The notes: a model not told the origin generated them from the sequence alone. A stretch of DNA of 64,000 nt from Paenibacillus sp. FSL H8-0332 (GCF_037963835.1 NZ_CP150145.1:5332001-5396000), one strand, 5' to 3'. Positions 53,154 through 62,062 are shown, counted from the first letter of the stretch. Translations and numbers: made by a program.

Positions 53154-53573
53154 GGCATCACCTTTCAGGTCAACTTCTCAAATATTGGCAGGCGCTTAAG
53201 CACCCTCCCTATAGGCTAAGTATTGCCCTGATCGGCAGCAATTCCATCATTTACAGCCGCTGTTTATCTCCTCCGCCCGGAGGCTCGTCCAACGGTGAGA
53301 AACAGCAACCCTTGAGAAACGGAAGGAGACACAGCCCCCCGGCAACAAGCAAATGGAAAAACGTATCTTAATTCCCTGATTTCCGAGCATGATAGGTAAG
53401 AAAGTGGAAAAAGAGCACCTATTGTTATTGATTTTACCCTTTCAGCATAAATCATGAGAAATTAAGTGCTGTTTATCCAACTGCTGTCCCATCAGAGTTC
53501 TTCCATTCATCAGCAAGTGTAGAAAATCCAACTACTGCCCGCTTCCTTAGCTCTCACGAACAGTCAAGTGGAA

Positions 53574-53610
53574 ATGGCTTTGCCGTCCTTTAATGGATGG
53601 TACCGTTTCA
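53574..53610. repeat. dispersed hairpin repeat, copy 3
   Basis: TCAAGTGGAAATGGCTTTGC, then CGTCCTTTAATGGATGG, then TACCGTTTC. This is the same arrangement as at 3563-3610, in the same orientation, with a GG-to-TGG change in the stem partner. Confidence 0.65.
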
Positions 53611-53612
53611 AC

Positions 53613-53645
53613 AAAAAATGCCCTGCCCCATAAGGCAAGACATTT
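53613..53645 (-). terminator. terminator of eda
   Basis: The minus-strand stem AAATGTCTTGCC / GGCAGGGCATTT is followed by TTTTG. Confidence 0.75.
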
Positions 53646-53696
53646 CTATTATAGATGAGTCACCAGATCCGCGAACGAGTCCGGCTCAGTTCTAGG

Positions 53697-54338
53697 TTAC
53701 AGGCCTTTGATCTCCTTGAACTTCGCTACATACTGAGCAGCCAGCTCTGTGATCTGGTCATAGCGGCCTTCCTTGGCCGGTGCGGTCAGGTTGCCGCCGA
53801 TGCCGACAGCGATGCAGCCGTTCTTGATCCATTTCTCCATATTGTTCAGATCCACGCCGCCGGTAGGCATAATGTTGACATGCGGCATTGGCCCCTTAAC
53901 CGCCTTGACATAGTCCGGTCCGAACGCACTGCCAGGGAACAGCTTCAGCACATCCACACCCAGCTTCAGGGCTTCCTTCATCTCATTCAGCGTCATGCAG
54001 CCCGGCATGTAAGGAATGCCGTACAGATTACACATCTTAGCAGTATCCTCTTCAAAAGACGGGCTGACCACAAATTCCGAACCAGCCAGAATAGCAATTC
54101 TTGCCGTCAACGGGTCAAGCACGGTACCGGCACCAATCACGGCGCGTCCTCCATATTCAGCCACTAGGCGCTTGATCGCTACATCGGCTCCTGGCGTCGT
54201 AAAGGTAACTTCGATATTGTTCAGTCCACCCTCGATACAAGCCACTGACATGGCATAAGCATCATCGGCATTATCCGCACGGATAACAGCTACTACACCA
54301 ACAGAGGTAATATTCTGCAAGACTTTGATTTTCTTCAT
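53697..54338 (-). CDS. eda: KDPG/KHG aldolase
   Basis: This 213-residue class I aldolase splits 2-keto-3-deoxy-6-phosphogluconate into pyruvate and glyceraldehyde 3-phosphate. The Schiff-base Lys is in VDVLKLFPGSAFGPDYVKAV. The catalytic Glu is in GLNNIEVTFTTP, and phosphate-binding PTGGVDLNNMEKW and GIGGNL follow. It is divergent from kdgK across a 340-base regulatory gap. It completes the uronate/2-keto-3-deoxygluconate route. Confidence 0.95.
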   Translation of the reverse strand: MKKIKVLQNITSVGVVAVIRADNADDAYAMSVACIEGGLNNIEVTFTTPGADVAIKRLVAEYGGRAVIGAGTVLDPLTARIAILAGSEFVVSPSFEEDTAKMCNLYGIPYMPGCMTLNEMKEALKLGVDVLKLFPGSAFGPDYVKAVKGPMPHVNIMPTGGVDLNNMEKWIKNGCIAVGIGGNLTAPAKEGRYDQITELAAQYVAKFKEIKGL

Positions 54339-54678
54339 GGTAGTTACTTCCTCTCTGATTATATTCCAGTTAAGAATATTTATTTAGATAAACTAATTTA
54401 TCTTTTTACTAACATCAGGCTTTATCCTGCTAATAAAATAGTAATAATATTGCCGCTAACAGTCAATATATATTTATTCGGGAAGCGGTAATAAACTCTG
54501 AACACTCGCCAAAAACACCTATGTATCAACGATTTTCGAACCACATCGGCTATATACCGTACAAAACAAGCCCGCTGAATGAGCATTGCTATATTGTACA
54601 AAACCGTTTTATGTGATAATTTCAACTTATATTCTATCCCAAACCATAATAACGTGTTCATTTTAGGAGGAACTATTC
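54339..54678. promoter_or_regulatory. divergent eda/kdgK control region
   Basis: This 340-base AT-rich gap contains a strong palindrome (54386-54403) near eda. It also has a direct repeat of GCTATAT...GTACAAAAC (54548-54567 and 54588-54605), with the second half-repeat about 75 bases ahead of kdgK. No small gene is supported. It is the expected target of the LacI-type regulator at 55780-56805. Confidence 0.5.
54386..54403. promoter_or_regulatory. candidate operator
   Basis: AGATAAA-CTAA-TTTATCT is an 18-base inverted repeat with perfect 7-base arms, 48 bases upstream of the eda start. The size and symmetry fit a LacI/GalR-type site, though the usual central CG is absent. Confidence 0.4.
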
Positions 54679-55638
54679 ATGAATAAACAGCTGGATGCAG
54701 TCACCTTCGGGGAGCCGATGGCTATGTTCTACGCCAATGAAGCCGGGCCCCTGCATGAGGTCACTTCCTTCTCCAAGGCGCTGGCAGGTGCGGAGAGCAA
54801 TGTAGCCACCGGATTATCACGTCTGGAGCATCTGACCGGTTATGTGACTAAGCTTGGCGAAGACAACTTCGGCCAGTTCATCACCTCGGCGCTGAATAAG
54901 GAGAAGATTGATACCGCGAGCATCACAACGACCAAAGAATTCTCCACCGGCATGCTGATCAAATCCAAGGTACTGAGCGGAGATCCCAAGGTTGAATATT
55001 TCCGCAAAAATTCCGCCGCCTCCAAGCTGAATCTCGCCGACTTCGATGAAGATTACTTCGCTTCCGCCGGCCATCTGCATGTGACCAGCATCTCTTCCGC
55101 ACTCTCGGCCTCATGTCACGAATTCTCGCTGCATGCCATGGAGTTCATGAAGCAGCACGGCAAGACTGTATCGCTCGATCCGAATCTGCGCCCAACCCTG
55201 TGGCCGGACACTGAAACTATGGTTAATACAATCAACGACCTGGCTACCCGCTGCGACTGGTTCCTGCCCGGCCACGGAGAAGGCAAAATCCTCACCGGCC
55301 TTGAGACTCCGGAGGAGATTGCCGGGTACTATCTGGAGCGCGGCGTATCCCTTGTAGTCATCAAGCTCGGTCCTGAGGGCGCTTACTATAAGACCTCCGC
55401 TGGTGAAGAGGGTTATGTGGACGGCTTCAAGGTCGAGCAGGTTATCGATACGGTCGGCGCCGGAGACGGCTTCGCGGTTGGGGTGATCAGCGCCATGCTG
55501 GAGAAGCTCAGCGTAGCGGAAGCCGTGAAGCGCGGCAATGCGATCGGCGCACTGGCCGTGATGTCGCCTGGCGATATGGACGGACTGCCAACCCGCGACG
55601 CGCTGGAAGCCTTCATGAGCACAGGCGTTAAGAAATAA
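54679..55638 (+). CDS. kdgK: 2-keto-3-deoxygluconate kinase (PfkB family)
   Basis: This 319-residue PfkB-fold sugar kinase makes 2-keto-3-deoxy-6-phosphogluconate. The N-terminal substrate part (AVTFGEPMAMFYANEAGPLHEVTSFSKALAGAESNVATGLSRL) matches KdgK. The C-terminal anion-hole motif is DTVGAGDGFAVGVI with the catalytic Asp. The ATG at 54679 follows AGGAGG. Its product is the substrate of the divergent aldolase gene. Confidence 0.92.
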   Translation: MNKQLDAVTFGEPMAMFYANEAGPLHEVTSFSKALAGAESNVATGLSRLEHLTGYVTKLGEDNFGQFITSALNKEKIDTASITTTKEFSTGMLIKSKVLSGDPKVEYFRKNSAASKLNLADFDEDYFASAGHLHVTSISSALSASCHEFSLHAMEFMKQHGKTVSLDPNLRPTLWPDTETMVNTINDLATRCDWFLPGHGEGKILTGLETPEEIAGYYLERGVSLVVIKLGPEGAYYKTSAGEEGYVDGFKVEQVIDTVGAGDGFAVGVISAMLEKLSVAEAVKRGNAIGALAVMSPGDMDGLPTRDALEAFMSTGVKK

Positions 55639-55675
55639 ACAGTCTCCCCGTAAGGGCGAAACTGTAACAGAAACT

Positions 55676-55720
55676 CCAAAAAGGTGTCCCAGAAGCCGGC
55701 CGGCTTGGGACACCTTTTTG
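55676..55720. terminator. bidirectional terminator between kdgK and the LacI-type gene
   Basis: AAAAAGGTGTCCCA / TGGGACACCTTTTT is a perfect 14-base stem with T-runs on both strands and a GC-rich palindromic loop. Confidence 0.92.
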
Positions 55721-55779
55721 ACATGAACCTTAAGCAATAGAATTACAACCACTGCCTGCGCCAGTCATACCGCCAGTTG

Positions 55780-56805
55780 CTATTCCGGCTTAGCCGGAGA
55801 CTGCACCGAATCGCCCTGCTGCAAGGAAGGCGGGAATCTGTAGGTGATGGGTATCGCGCTATCCTTATCGTTGATCAATGAGAGCATGATCTTCGCTGCC
55901 TGCATCCCCATCTCGTAGGCGGGCTGGCGGATCGTAGTAATATCAGGATTATAAATCCGGGCAAATTCCGCATCGTCAATGCCGATCACTGACAATTGTC
56001 CGGGGATGGAGATGCCCTTGCGGTTCGCATATTTAAGAATCTCGCCCAGCACCAGATCATTGGCGGCAAGCAGCGCTGTCGGCGGCTGAGGCAGCTGTAA
56101 CAGCTCGTCCAGAGCAGAAGCGATATCTTCGCGTGACACACTGCGCATATACGAATCCTGCAGCGGCAGACCTGCTTCCTCCATCGCTTTTTTGTAACCA
56201 CTCATTCGCTCCTTGCGCGGGGTAATCGCATGTACGCCAAGCGGCAGGGATAGAATAGCAATCGCTTCATGGCCGTAGCTGCTCAGCTCCCGGACGGCTG
56301 TCTTCACCGCCATCTCGTTATCTAGCAGCAGGCTCTGGGTAGTGATTCCGTCTACCAGCCGGTCCATGAACACCAGCGGATATTCCGCTTCAATTAACCG
56401 GGTGTAGGGTGCAGGCTGATCACCAGCTGGAAAAATAATCAGGCCATCCACCTGCCGGGCGACCAGGGTCTCCACATAAGTATTCTCCTTATCGGCGTTC
56501 TCGTCCGAGTTGCAGATAATCACCTGTATCCCATGGCGCTGCAGCTCATTCTCAATGGCCCGGATACACTGGATGGACAGCGAATAATCTATATTGGCCA
56601 CAATAATGCCAACCATATGCGTGCGGTTCTGCTTGAGGCTGCGGGCAAGTCCGTTGGGCTGGTAGTTCAGCTCATCGATAACCTCGGCAATGCGGTTTTT
56701 GGTCGCCTCACTCATATACTTGAACCGTTTATTCAAAAATTGCGAGACTGTGCTTTTCGATACGCCCGCCTTTTGGGCCACATCCTCAATAGTCAGCTTC
56801 TTCAT
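55780..56805 (-). CDS. LacI-family regulator, probable KdgR
   Basis: This 341-residue repressor has an N-terminal helix-turn-helix (KLTIEDVAQKAGVSKSTVSQFLNKRFKYMSEATKNRIAEVI) and hinge (NYQPNGLARSLKQNRTHMVG). The periplasmic-binding-like sensor domain follows. Its position next to kdgK and eda suggests it controls them in response to 2-keto-3-deoxygluconate or a relative, as KdgR does in Bacillus subtilis. The ligand and operator are inferred. Confidence 0.88.
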   Translation of the reverse strand: MKKLTIEDVAQKAGVSKSTVSQFLNKRFKYMSEATKNRIAEVIDELNYQPNGLARSLKQNRTHMVGIIVANIDYSLSIQCIRAIENELQRHGIQVIICNSDENADKENTYVETLVARQVDGLIIFPAGDQPAPYTRLIEAEYPLVFMDRLVDGITTQSLLLDNEMAVKTAVRELSSYGHEAIAILSLPLGVHAITPRKERMSGYKKAMEEAGLPLQDSYMRSVSREDIASALDELLQLPQPPTALLAANDLVLGEILKYANRKGISIPGQLSVIGIDDAEFARIYNPDITTIRQPAYEMGMQAAKIMLSLINDKDSAIPITYRFPPSLQQGDSVQSPAKPE

Positions 56806-57303
56806 TAATCCCGCTCCACTCTTCTATATCGAACCCCAGAAGTAAACACACACTAATTTTACTTGGAGATATTATCAAAATTATAGCTTTATTTTAGTAA
56901 ATTATCCATATGATTAGATTGAAAATACGAAATAAGTAGATACGGCCTCTAAAGCGTGAGACAAATACACTAAATGGCTGGGCCGCAAGATGGTACCGGA
57001 CTGAGACGCGCTTATTTCCCCGAAAAGCAGCATTAAAGCAGGCTTGCGGACTCCAGTGCTCTTATTTACTGTTACTCACCCGATTAAGACGCATTCGCAC
57101 TACAATAAGAGCCTTGTAGTCCGTAAGCGTGGTCAAATGTGCCAAATCGAGAATATAAAGGCTTCACAGTCCGCAAGGGACATAGATAACAGGCAAATTG
57201 GAGGACTCCCTGCCTTCACAGGAATTCCTCCATCGACCGAATGGAACATCTCATGATTAGCAAACTATTCCAGCACACATCCTGCACCTTTACTCTAAGA
57301 TGA
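56806..57303. other. intergenic region with a three-unit inverted repeat
   Basis: No gene is supported in 498 bases. The left part is the AT-rich upstream region of the LacI-type gene, with TTTAGTAAATTATCC near 56895. The right part holds the repeat units at 57043-57177. Confidence 0.5.
57043..57177. repeat. three related 24-bp units, one forward and two inverted
   Basis: Unit 1 (57043-57067) reads CTTGCGGACTCCAGTGCTCT plus TATTT. Units 2 (57104-57127) and 3 (57155-57177) are reverse complements of the same motif (AATAAGAGCCTTGTAGTCCG; ATAAAGGCTTCACAGTCCGC). Units 1 and 2 could form a stem. Confidence 0.6.
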
Positions 57304-58476
57304 TCATTTTTCTATTGAGGAGGCATCAATTTTCACACCGTATTCCTCATACCACCAGTCGTAGAACCACTGGCCGCCCGTCTTCATATCAACCTCTGTG
57401 CTCCGCTGCTCTCCGTTAACTTCGTAATGGACAATGGTCACAAGATCTTTAGAATCAAGGGTAAGCGCTCCATAATGGAGCTTGGAGGGTCTTTCTGCAT
57501 TTTCAGTAGTGATTTCGCCCGAAAGTACCTGAGCACTGCCAGTTGCAATATCATACAGCTTATTATGCTGTATGTAACCGCCCTTTCCATCATTGGTATA
57601 GTAAACAACCAGAAGCTCTGCTTTATCGGAATTAAGAGCCATGAAGGACTTATAGACTTGAGACGCTTCATCTGTGATTAGTAATTCTCGGGGAATAGGA
57701 ATCTTCCCCTCGCCAGCCTGTCTGACATCCATCACAAACAGCTTAGCTCCTGACCTTTTCTGATTCTCTCCAATTTTATAGCTGCCGCTGAAATACAAAA
57801 GATAATCTCCAACTCCAAATAAACCTCCCAGCGACAAATATGACTGCGCACCTCCTGCATACAAAGGAAAGACATACAACCGCTGTGCTGAATCCGCAGA
57901 TAGCTCTGCATGCCCTTTTGGAGTCAAATAAAGAGTATATGGCTCTGTATTGTGTGTGTATTTAGGCTTTAGGTAGTCAACCATTGGCGGCGGAGGCGAC
58001 CAGACGATTCCGGCGGAAGTCTCAACAGCCATTGCAGCACTCTTATTACGGTCTAGCGGTAGGGGCATATAATACTTAAGCCCGCCTAGTTCAAACTCTG
58101 CCGATATCTTGTACAGGCCCAGTCCTTGCGGAGAAGCCGAAGGAGACACCGACGGCGTAACTACAGCCGCTCCCGAGCTTGGCTTGAAGAGCGAGGCCAG
58201 CCTCCCTGTCGAATCAAGCCCGGCTCCCGGGCCAAATGGCCAGACCAGTGCGCCAAGCAGCAAGATGGCTGCCAGTCCGCCGAGGGCGGCCATACGGCTG
58301 AAGCGGCGGTGTAGTCCGCTTGTACGGGTAGAGGTTTCATTAGCAGCCTCTTCAATCCGCGCCATGAGCTGTGGCGTGAATCCCGGCTCTACAAGCGGGT
58401 TGCGCCCGGCTCGCTTATACCAGTCCTTCTCCCCGCTCATCACCTTCACTTGTTCATCCTCATATCTCGTCTTCAC
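57304..58476 (-). CDS. membrane protein coupled to an ECF sigma factor, probable anti-sigma
   Basis: This 390-residue protein has a cytoplasmic N-terminus (about 1-60), one transmembrane helix (MAALGGLAAILLLGALVWPF) and a Ser/Pro-rich stretch. A large external domain with beta-propeller-like segments follows (GLYKISAEFELGGLKYYMPLPL, YLSLGGLFGVGDYLLYFSG, HNKLYDIATGSAQVLSG). The GTG start at 58476 overlaps the sigma stop (GTGA), so translation is coupled. I do not recognise the outer domain. The anti-sigma role is inferred from topology and position. Confidence 0.7.
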   Translation of the reverse strand: MKTRYEDEQVKVMSGEKDWYKRAGRNPLVEPGFTPQLMARIEEAANETSTRTSGLHRRFSRMAALGGLAAILLLGALVWPFGPGAGLDSTGRLASLFKPSSGAAVVTPSVSPSASPQGLGLYKISAEFELGGLKYYMPLPLDRNKSAAMAVETSAGIVWSPPPPMVDYLKPKYTHNTEPYTLYLTPKGHAELSADSAQRLYVFPLYAGGAQSYLSLGGLFGVGDYLLYFSGSYKIGENQKRSGAKLFVMDVRQAGEGKIPIPRELLITDEASQVYKSFMALNSDKAELLVVYYTNDGKGGYIQHNKLYDIATGSAQVLSGEITTENAERPSKLHYGALTLDSKDLVTIVHYEVNGEQRSTEVDMKTGGQWFYDWWYEEYGVKIDASSIEK

Positions 58477-59009
58477 AGGTCTTCCTCCTTTATCGCCGTT
58501 CTCACTTTCTCTCTGGCCCGTCCCAACCGGGATTTGACCGTGCCTTGCGCAATACCGAGCAGCGCGGACAGTTCAGCGACCGACAAATCCTGCTGGATAT
58601 CCAGCACCAGTATCTCCCTGTACTTGTCAGGCAGCTCCATGATGATCTCCCAGATGCGGTTCGCGTACTGATTGCCGATAGCCTCTTGTTCTGCGGACAA
58701 GGCGCCTCCCTGATCCTGATGGCTTCCCAGCGGAGTGAATCTCCGCCAGAAGCTGCTCTTCCGTAAGCTGAACGCGGTGTTGCGGGTAATGGTAAGCAGC
58801 CAGGTTTTCAGAGTGGACTGCCCCCGGTACTTGCCGATGCTCTTGTAGGCCTTGAGGAATACCTCCTGGCTGATATCATTCGCCTGCTCTCGGCTGCGGG
58901 TTAAGAAAAAAGCATAATTCCATACATCCGGTCCGTAAGTCTCCATCATCTCGCGAAGCGATACCGATGAGGCACAGGTCATGCTATACATTAGTTCTTT
59001 ACTTTGCAT
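58473..59009 (-). CDS. ECF-type sigma factor
   Basis: The protein has about 178 residues from the ATG at 59009 (GGGGAG upstream; an in-frame TTG at 59030 is possible). Region 2 is in DVWNYAFFLTRSREQANDISQEVFLKAYKSIGKYRGQSTLKTWLLTI, and region 4 in LPDKYREILVLDIQQDLSVAELSALLGIAQGTVKSRLGRAREKVR. It is the third ECF sigma/membrane-partner pair in this window. Its regulon is unknown. Confidence 0.9.
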   Translation of the reverse strand: MQSKELMYSMTCASSVSLREMMETYGPDVWNYAFFLTRSREQANDISQEVFLKAYKSIGKYRGQSTLKTWLLTITRNTAFSLRKSSFWRRFTPLGSHQDQGGALSAEQEAIGNQYANRIWEIIMELPDKYREILVLDIQQDLSVAELSALLGIAQGTVKSRLGRAREKVRTAIKEEDL

Positions 59010-59030
59010 GTTCTCTCCCCTCTCGCCCAA

Positions 59031-59058
59031 TAAGACTCACGCGGGCAGAAATGGTTCC
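59031..59058 (-). promoter_or_regulatory. candidate ECF autoregulatory promoter
   Basis: On the minus strand GGAACC (59053-59058) and GTCTTA (59031-59036) are 16 bases apart, the spacing and sequence type of ECF promoters. They lie directly before the sigma gene. Confidence 0.5.
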
Positions 59059-59253
59059 CAAGGATTCTTATTTTATTTCCAAAATGTATGATGCAAAAAA
59101 ACATGAACACGATCGCTCTTAAGTTTACGTTAAAAAATAAACTTTTTTACGTGGTTTTTTCGTTTTTTATCGTAGATTCAAAATTAGTGGGTGATTATAA
59201 TAACAGTGCCAGGAACAATATGCTGCGGCAGCACGATAAAGAGGGGGATTCTT

Positions 59254-60243
59254 CTGAAGACAAAAAAGGTAACCATTACACATATTGCCGAGGCTATGGG
59301 ACTCTCACCCGTATCCATCAGCCGGGCACTCAGCAATCAGGCAGGCATCAGCGATGAGCTGAAGGCAGCTATTGTGAAAAAAGCGGCGGAAATGGGCTAT
59401 ATCAAGCCCAAAAAGCATACGCCTGCACGAATTCTCGTGCTGCACCAGAAGCCCTATTCGCATGATAACAGCAATTTCAGCTATATGGTACAAGGGATTG
59501 AGCTCTTCTTACAGAAGGCGGAGACGGATTACAGCATCGAATTTCTGGATAAGGACCATCAGAATAAGCTGATCCTGCCTTACCGTCTGAGCCGGGGCTT
59601 CAAGTTCGACGGGGTGATTCTGATCGGCAGATTTAATCTGGAGTATGCCGCCTTTATCCAGGAGCAGATCGCGAATCTGATCTTCTATACCGGCTACTCT
59701 CCGGCCTATGACTATGACAGTGTATGGTTCAGCTTCCTTCATGCGGGCTATAAGGAGTGCAAATATTTGCTGGACCGGGGGCACCGCCGGATCGGCTTCA
59801 TTGTAGACCAGGGTACCTACCGCAATAAGGAGATGAAGACAGGCATCATCTCCGCTCTGGAGGAGCATGGGGTGGCTGTGGAGGAGGAGCTTTTTGTACA
59901 GAGGGATGAGACTCTTCGCACAAGACTGTCCAAACTGATTAGCGGCGGTCAGCTTCCAAGCGCCTTCCTCTGCGATCATGACTTCACCGCGGTCGAGCTG
60001 ATCCGTGAGCTGCAGGAGTATGGCATCAAGGTCCCTGGAGAGGTGTCGATTCTCAGCATCGGCAATAGCGAGGTCTCAGCCTTCTCCTTGCCAGCGCTGA
60101 CCACAATGGATCTGAATATTGATTATTCATGCCGCACCGTCGTCGCCACGCTCCTCAAACGAATCGCCGAGCCCGGCAAGCCTGCGGAGAATATCGCCAT
60201 TCTAGGCACACTGGTGGAGCGGGATTCTGTACGTGAGGTGTAA
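59254..60243 (+). CDS. LacI-family transcriptional regulator, probable CTG start
   Basis: The protein has about 329 residues. The helix-turn-helix lies at the very N-terminus (KTKKVTITHIAEAMGLSPVSISRALSNQAGISDELKAAI), then the hinge and sensor domain (HRRIGFIVDQGTYRNKEMKTGI...PSAFLCDHDFTAVELIRELQEYGIKVPGEVSILSIGN). GAGGGGG ends 6 bases before a CTG at 59254, which gives the standard family N-terminus. The in-frame GTG codons at 59191 and 59206 lack ribosome sites. It lies 66 bases ahead of an ABC exporter pair it may control. Confidence 0.82.
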   Translation: MKTKKVTITHIAEAMGLSPVSISRALSNQAGISDELKAAIVKKAAEMGYIKPKKHTPARILVLHQKPYSHDNSNFSYMVQGIELFLQKAETDYSIEFLDKDHQNKLILPYRLSRGFKFDGVILIGRFNLEYAAFIQEQIANLIFYTGYSPAYDYDSVWFSFLHAGYKECKYLLDRGHRRIGFIVDQGTYRNKEMKTGIISALEEHGVAVEEELFVQRDETLRTRLSKLISGGQLPSAFLCDHDFTAVELIRELQEYGIKVPGEVSILSIGNSEVSAFSLPALTTMDLNIDYSCRTVVATLLKRIAEPGKPAENIAILGTLVERDSVREV

Positions 60244-60309
60244 ACTGTAACTTTTGGAAACTCGGGTACTTTATTTAACAAGGGTACTGTAAAGGTGGGG
60301 AATCGATCG

Positions 60310-62062
60310 ATGAATTCATCTGTATTACTGCGTTTCTTCAAGTCGCGCAAGCTCAGCTACAGTATAGGCTTTGCCTTCATGTTCGCCGCTTCCTTCATTC
60401 AGACGTTATTTCCCAAAGTGTTGGGGGGGTGCGGTCGATCTGATGAAGGATAATGGTTTTGAGCCGGAGCAGGTGCTGACCCGGGTGCTGTGGATGGTGC
60501 TGATTGCGGCTGTCGTCTTCCTCTGCACCTTCCTCTGGAGAAACATCATTATCGCGAACGGCCGGAACCTGGAATGTTACATACGGGAGGAGCTGTACCG
60601 GCATTTCCTCAGACTCTCCCCCGGCTTCTTCAGCAGCCGCAAGACCGGCGACCTGATCGCTTATGCCATCAATGACATCTCAGCGGTGCGCATGACCTTC
60701 GGTCCGGCCACGGCTATGTCTTTTAACGGAATTGTTATCTGTATCTCCTCGGTCTACTTCATGTTCGCGTCAGTCAGCCCCAGTCTCACCCTGATTACCC
60801 TCTCCCCGCTCCCCTTCATCATCCTGCTGATGCTCTTCAGCGGCCGCAAGGTTAAGACCCGGTTCCGGATCGTTCAGAAACAGTTCGGCACTGTCTCTGA
60901 CAAGGTTCAAGAGAATATTTCCGGCATCCGCGTCATCAAGGCTTATGTGCAGGAACGTCCGGAAATGGAGAAATTCAGTGAGCTGAGCAGCCGGATGAAG
61001 CAGGCCAACCTCGATCTGATCAGAATCTCCGCCGCTCTGCCCGCGATGGTCGAGTTCGGCTTCGCCGTCTGTTTCGTAATGAATCTGATGTTTGGCGGCC
61101 GGATGGTGCTGCGGGGAGAGATCAGTATCGGTGACTTTGTCGCTTTTAACGGGTATCTCAGCCTGATTGTAAGTCCCATAGTGTCGATTGGCCGGATCAT
61201 CACCATTGTTCAGGGCGGGGTCGCTTCCCTCGGAAGACTGAATGACATTCTGCGGGTTCAGCCGGAGATACTGGAGTTGCCCCACGCTGTACGCACGCAG
61301 CCGGAAGGCTCCCTGGAGCTGCGCAATCTGACTTTCTATTATGAAGGCTCTGAGGTTCCGGCGCTGCAGGATATCTCGCTTGTTCTGCCTAAAGGCCACA
61401 CACTGGGCATCATCGGCCGCACCGGCTCCGGCAAAAGCACCCTGGTCTCCCTGCTCTTCCGCTTCTTTGGCGTGAAGCCGGGGCACATCCTGCTGGATGG
61501 ACGGGATCTTAACGATTATGCGCTGGATAGCCTGCGGGAAGGACTCGGTGTTGTGCCGCAGGATACCTTCGTGTTCGCCGCTTCCGTGACGGACAATATC
61601 GTCCTGTTCAAAGACGGCTATACAGACGCGGATGTGCAACATGCCGCAGCGCTGAGCCAAATCGCCGCAAGTATCGAGAAGCTCCCGGATGGCTATGATA
61701 CCCAGCTGGGTGAACGCGGCGTGAACCTGTCCGGCGGGCAGAAGCAGCGGCTGGCCATTGCAAGAGCGCTGATCCGGAAGCCGGCGGTTCTGATTCTGGA
61801 CGATGCGCTGTCAGCAGTCGATGCCGTAACGGAAGGACAGATTCTGAACAGCCTGCGGCAGACCCGCAAGGGCAAGAGCAATATCCTGATCTCGCACCGG
61901 GTCTCAGGCATTATGGAAGCCGACGAGATCATTGTGCTCGATAAAGGGCGTATCGCCGAACGGGGCACCCATGAGCAGCTACTGAAGAAAGGAGGGATGT
62001 ACTATGACATCTATACCGGACAGCTTGACGAAGAAGGAGTCTGCGAGACGGAAAAAGTCTGA
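60310..62062 (+). CDS. ABC exporter subunit A (degenerate-site type), apparent frameshift
   Basis: This is a half-transporter with an N-terminal six-helix membrane domain and a C-terminal ATPase. The ATPase has Walker A GRTGSGKST, signature LSGGQKQR and Walker B VLILDDALSAVD. Asp replaces the usual catalytic Glu, as in the degenerate-site subunits of heterodimeric exporters. From the ATG at 60310 (AAGGTGGGG upstream) the frame reads MNSSVLLRFFKSRKLSYSIG... to a G7 run at 60423-60429. It then shifts and stops at 60451, while the remaining domains continue in another frame to 62062. One extra base (sequence error or real mutation) explains this. Confidence 0.85.

Larger units (their letters stand above)
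53154..53696. other. intergenic region with a dispersed repeat and the eda terminator
   Basis: No convincing gene is present in 543 bases. The region contains a third copy of the hairpin repeat (53574-53610) and the aldolase terminator (53613-53645). A short imperfect direct repeat (ATCCAACTGCTGTCCC near 53476, ATCCAACTACTGCCCG near 53526) is also visible. Confidence 0.5.

Noticed and set aside
57044..57256. 70-codon plus-strand frame in the 56.8-57.3 kb gap
   Set aside because: It is made largely of the inverted repeat units. No ribosome site.
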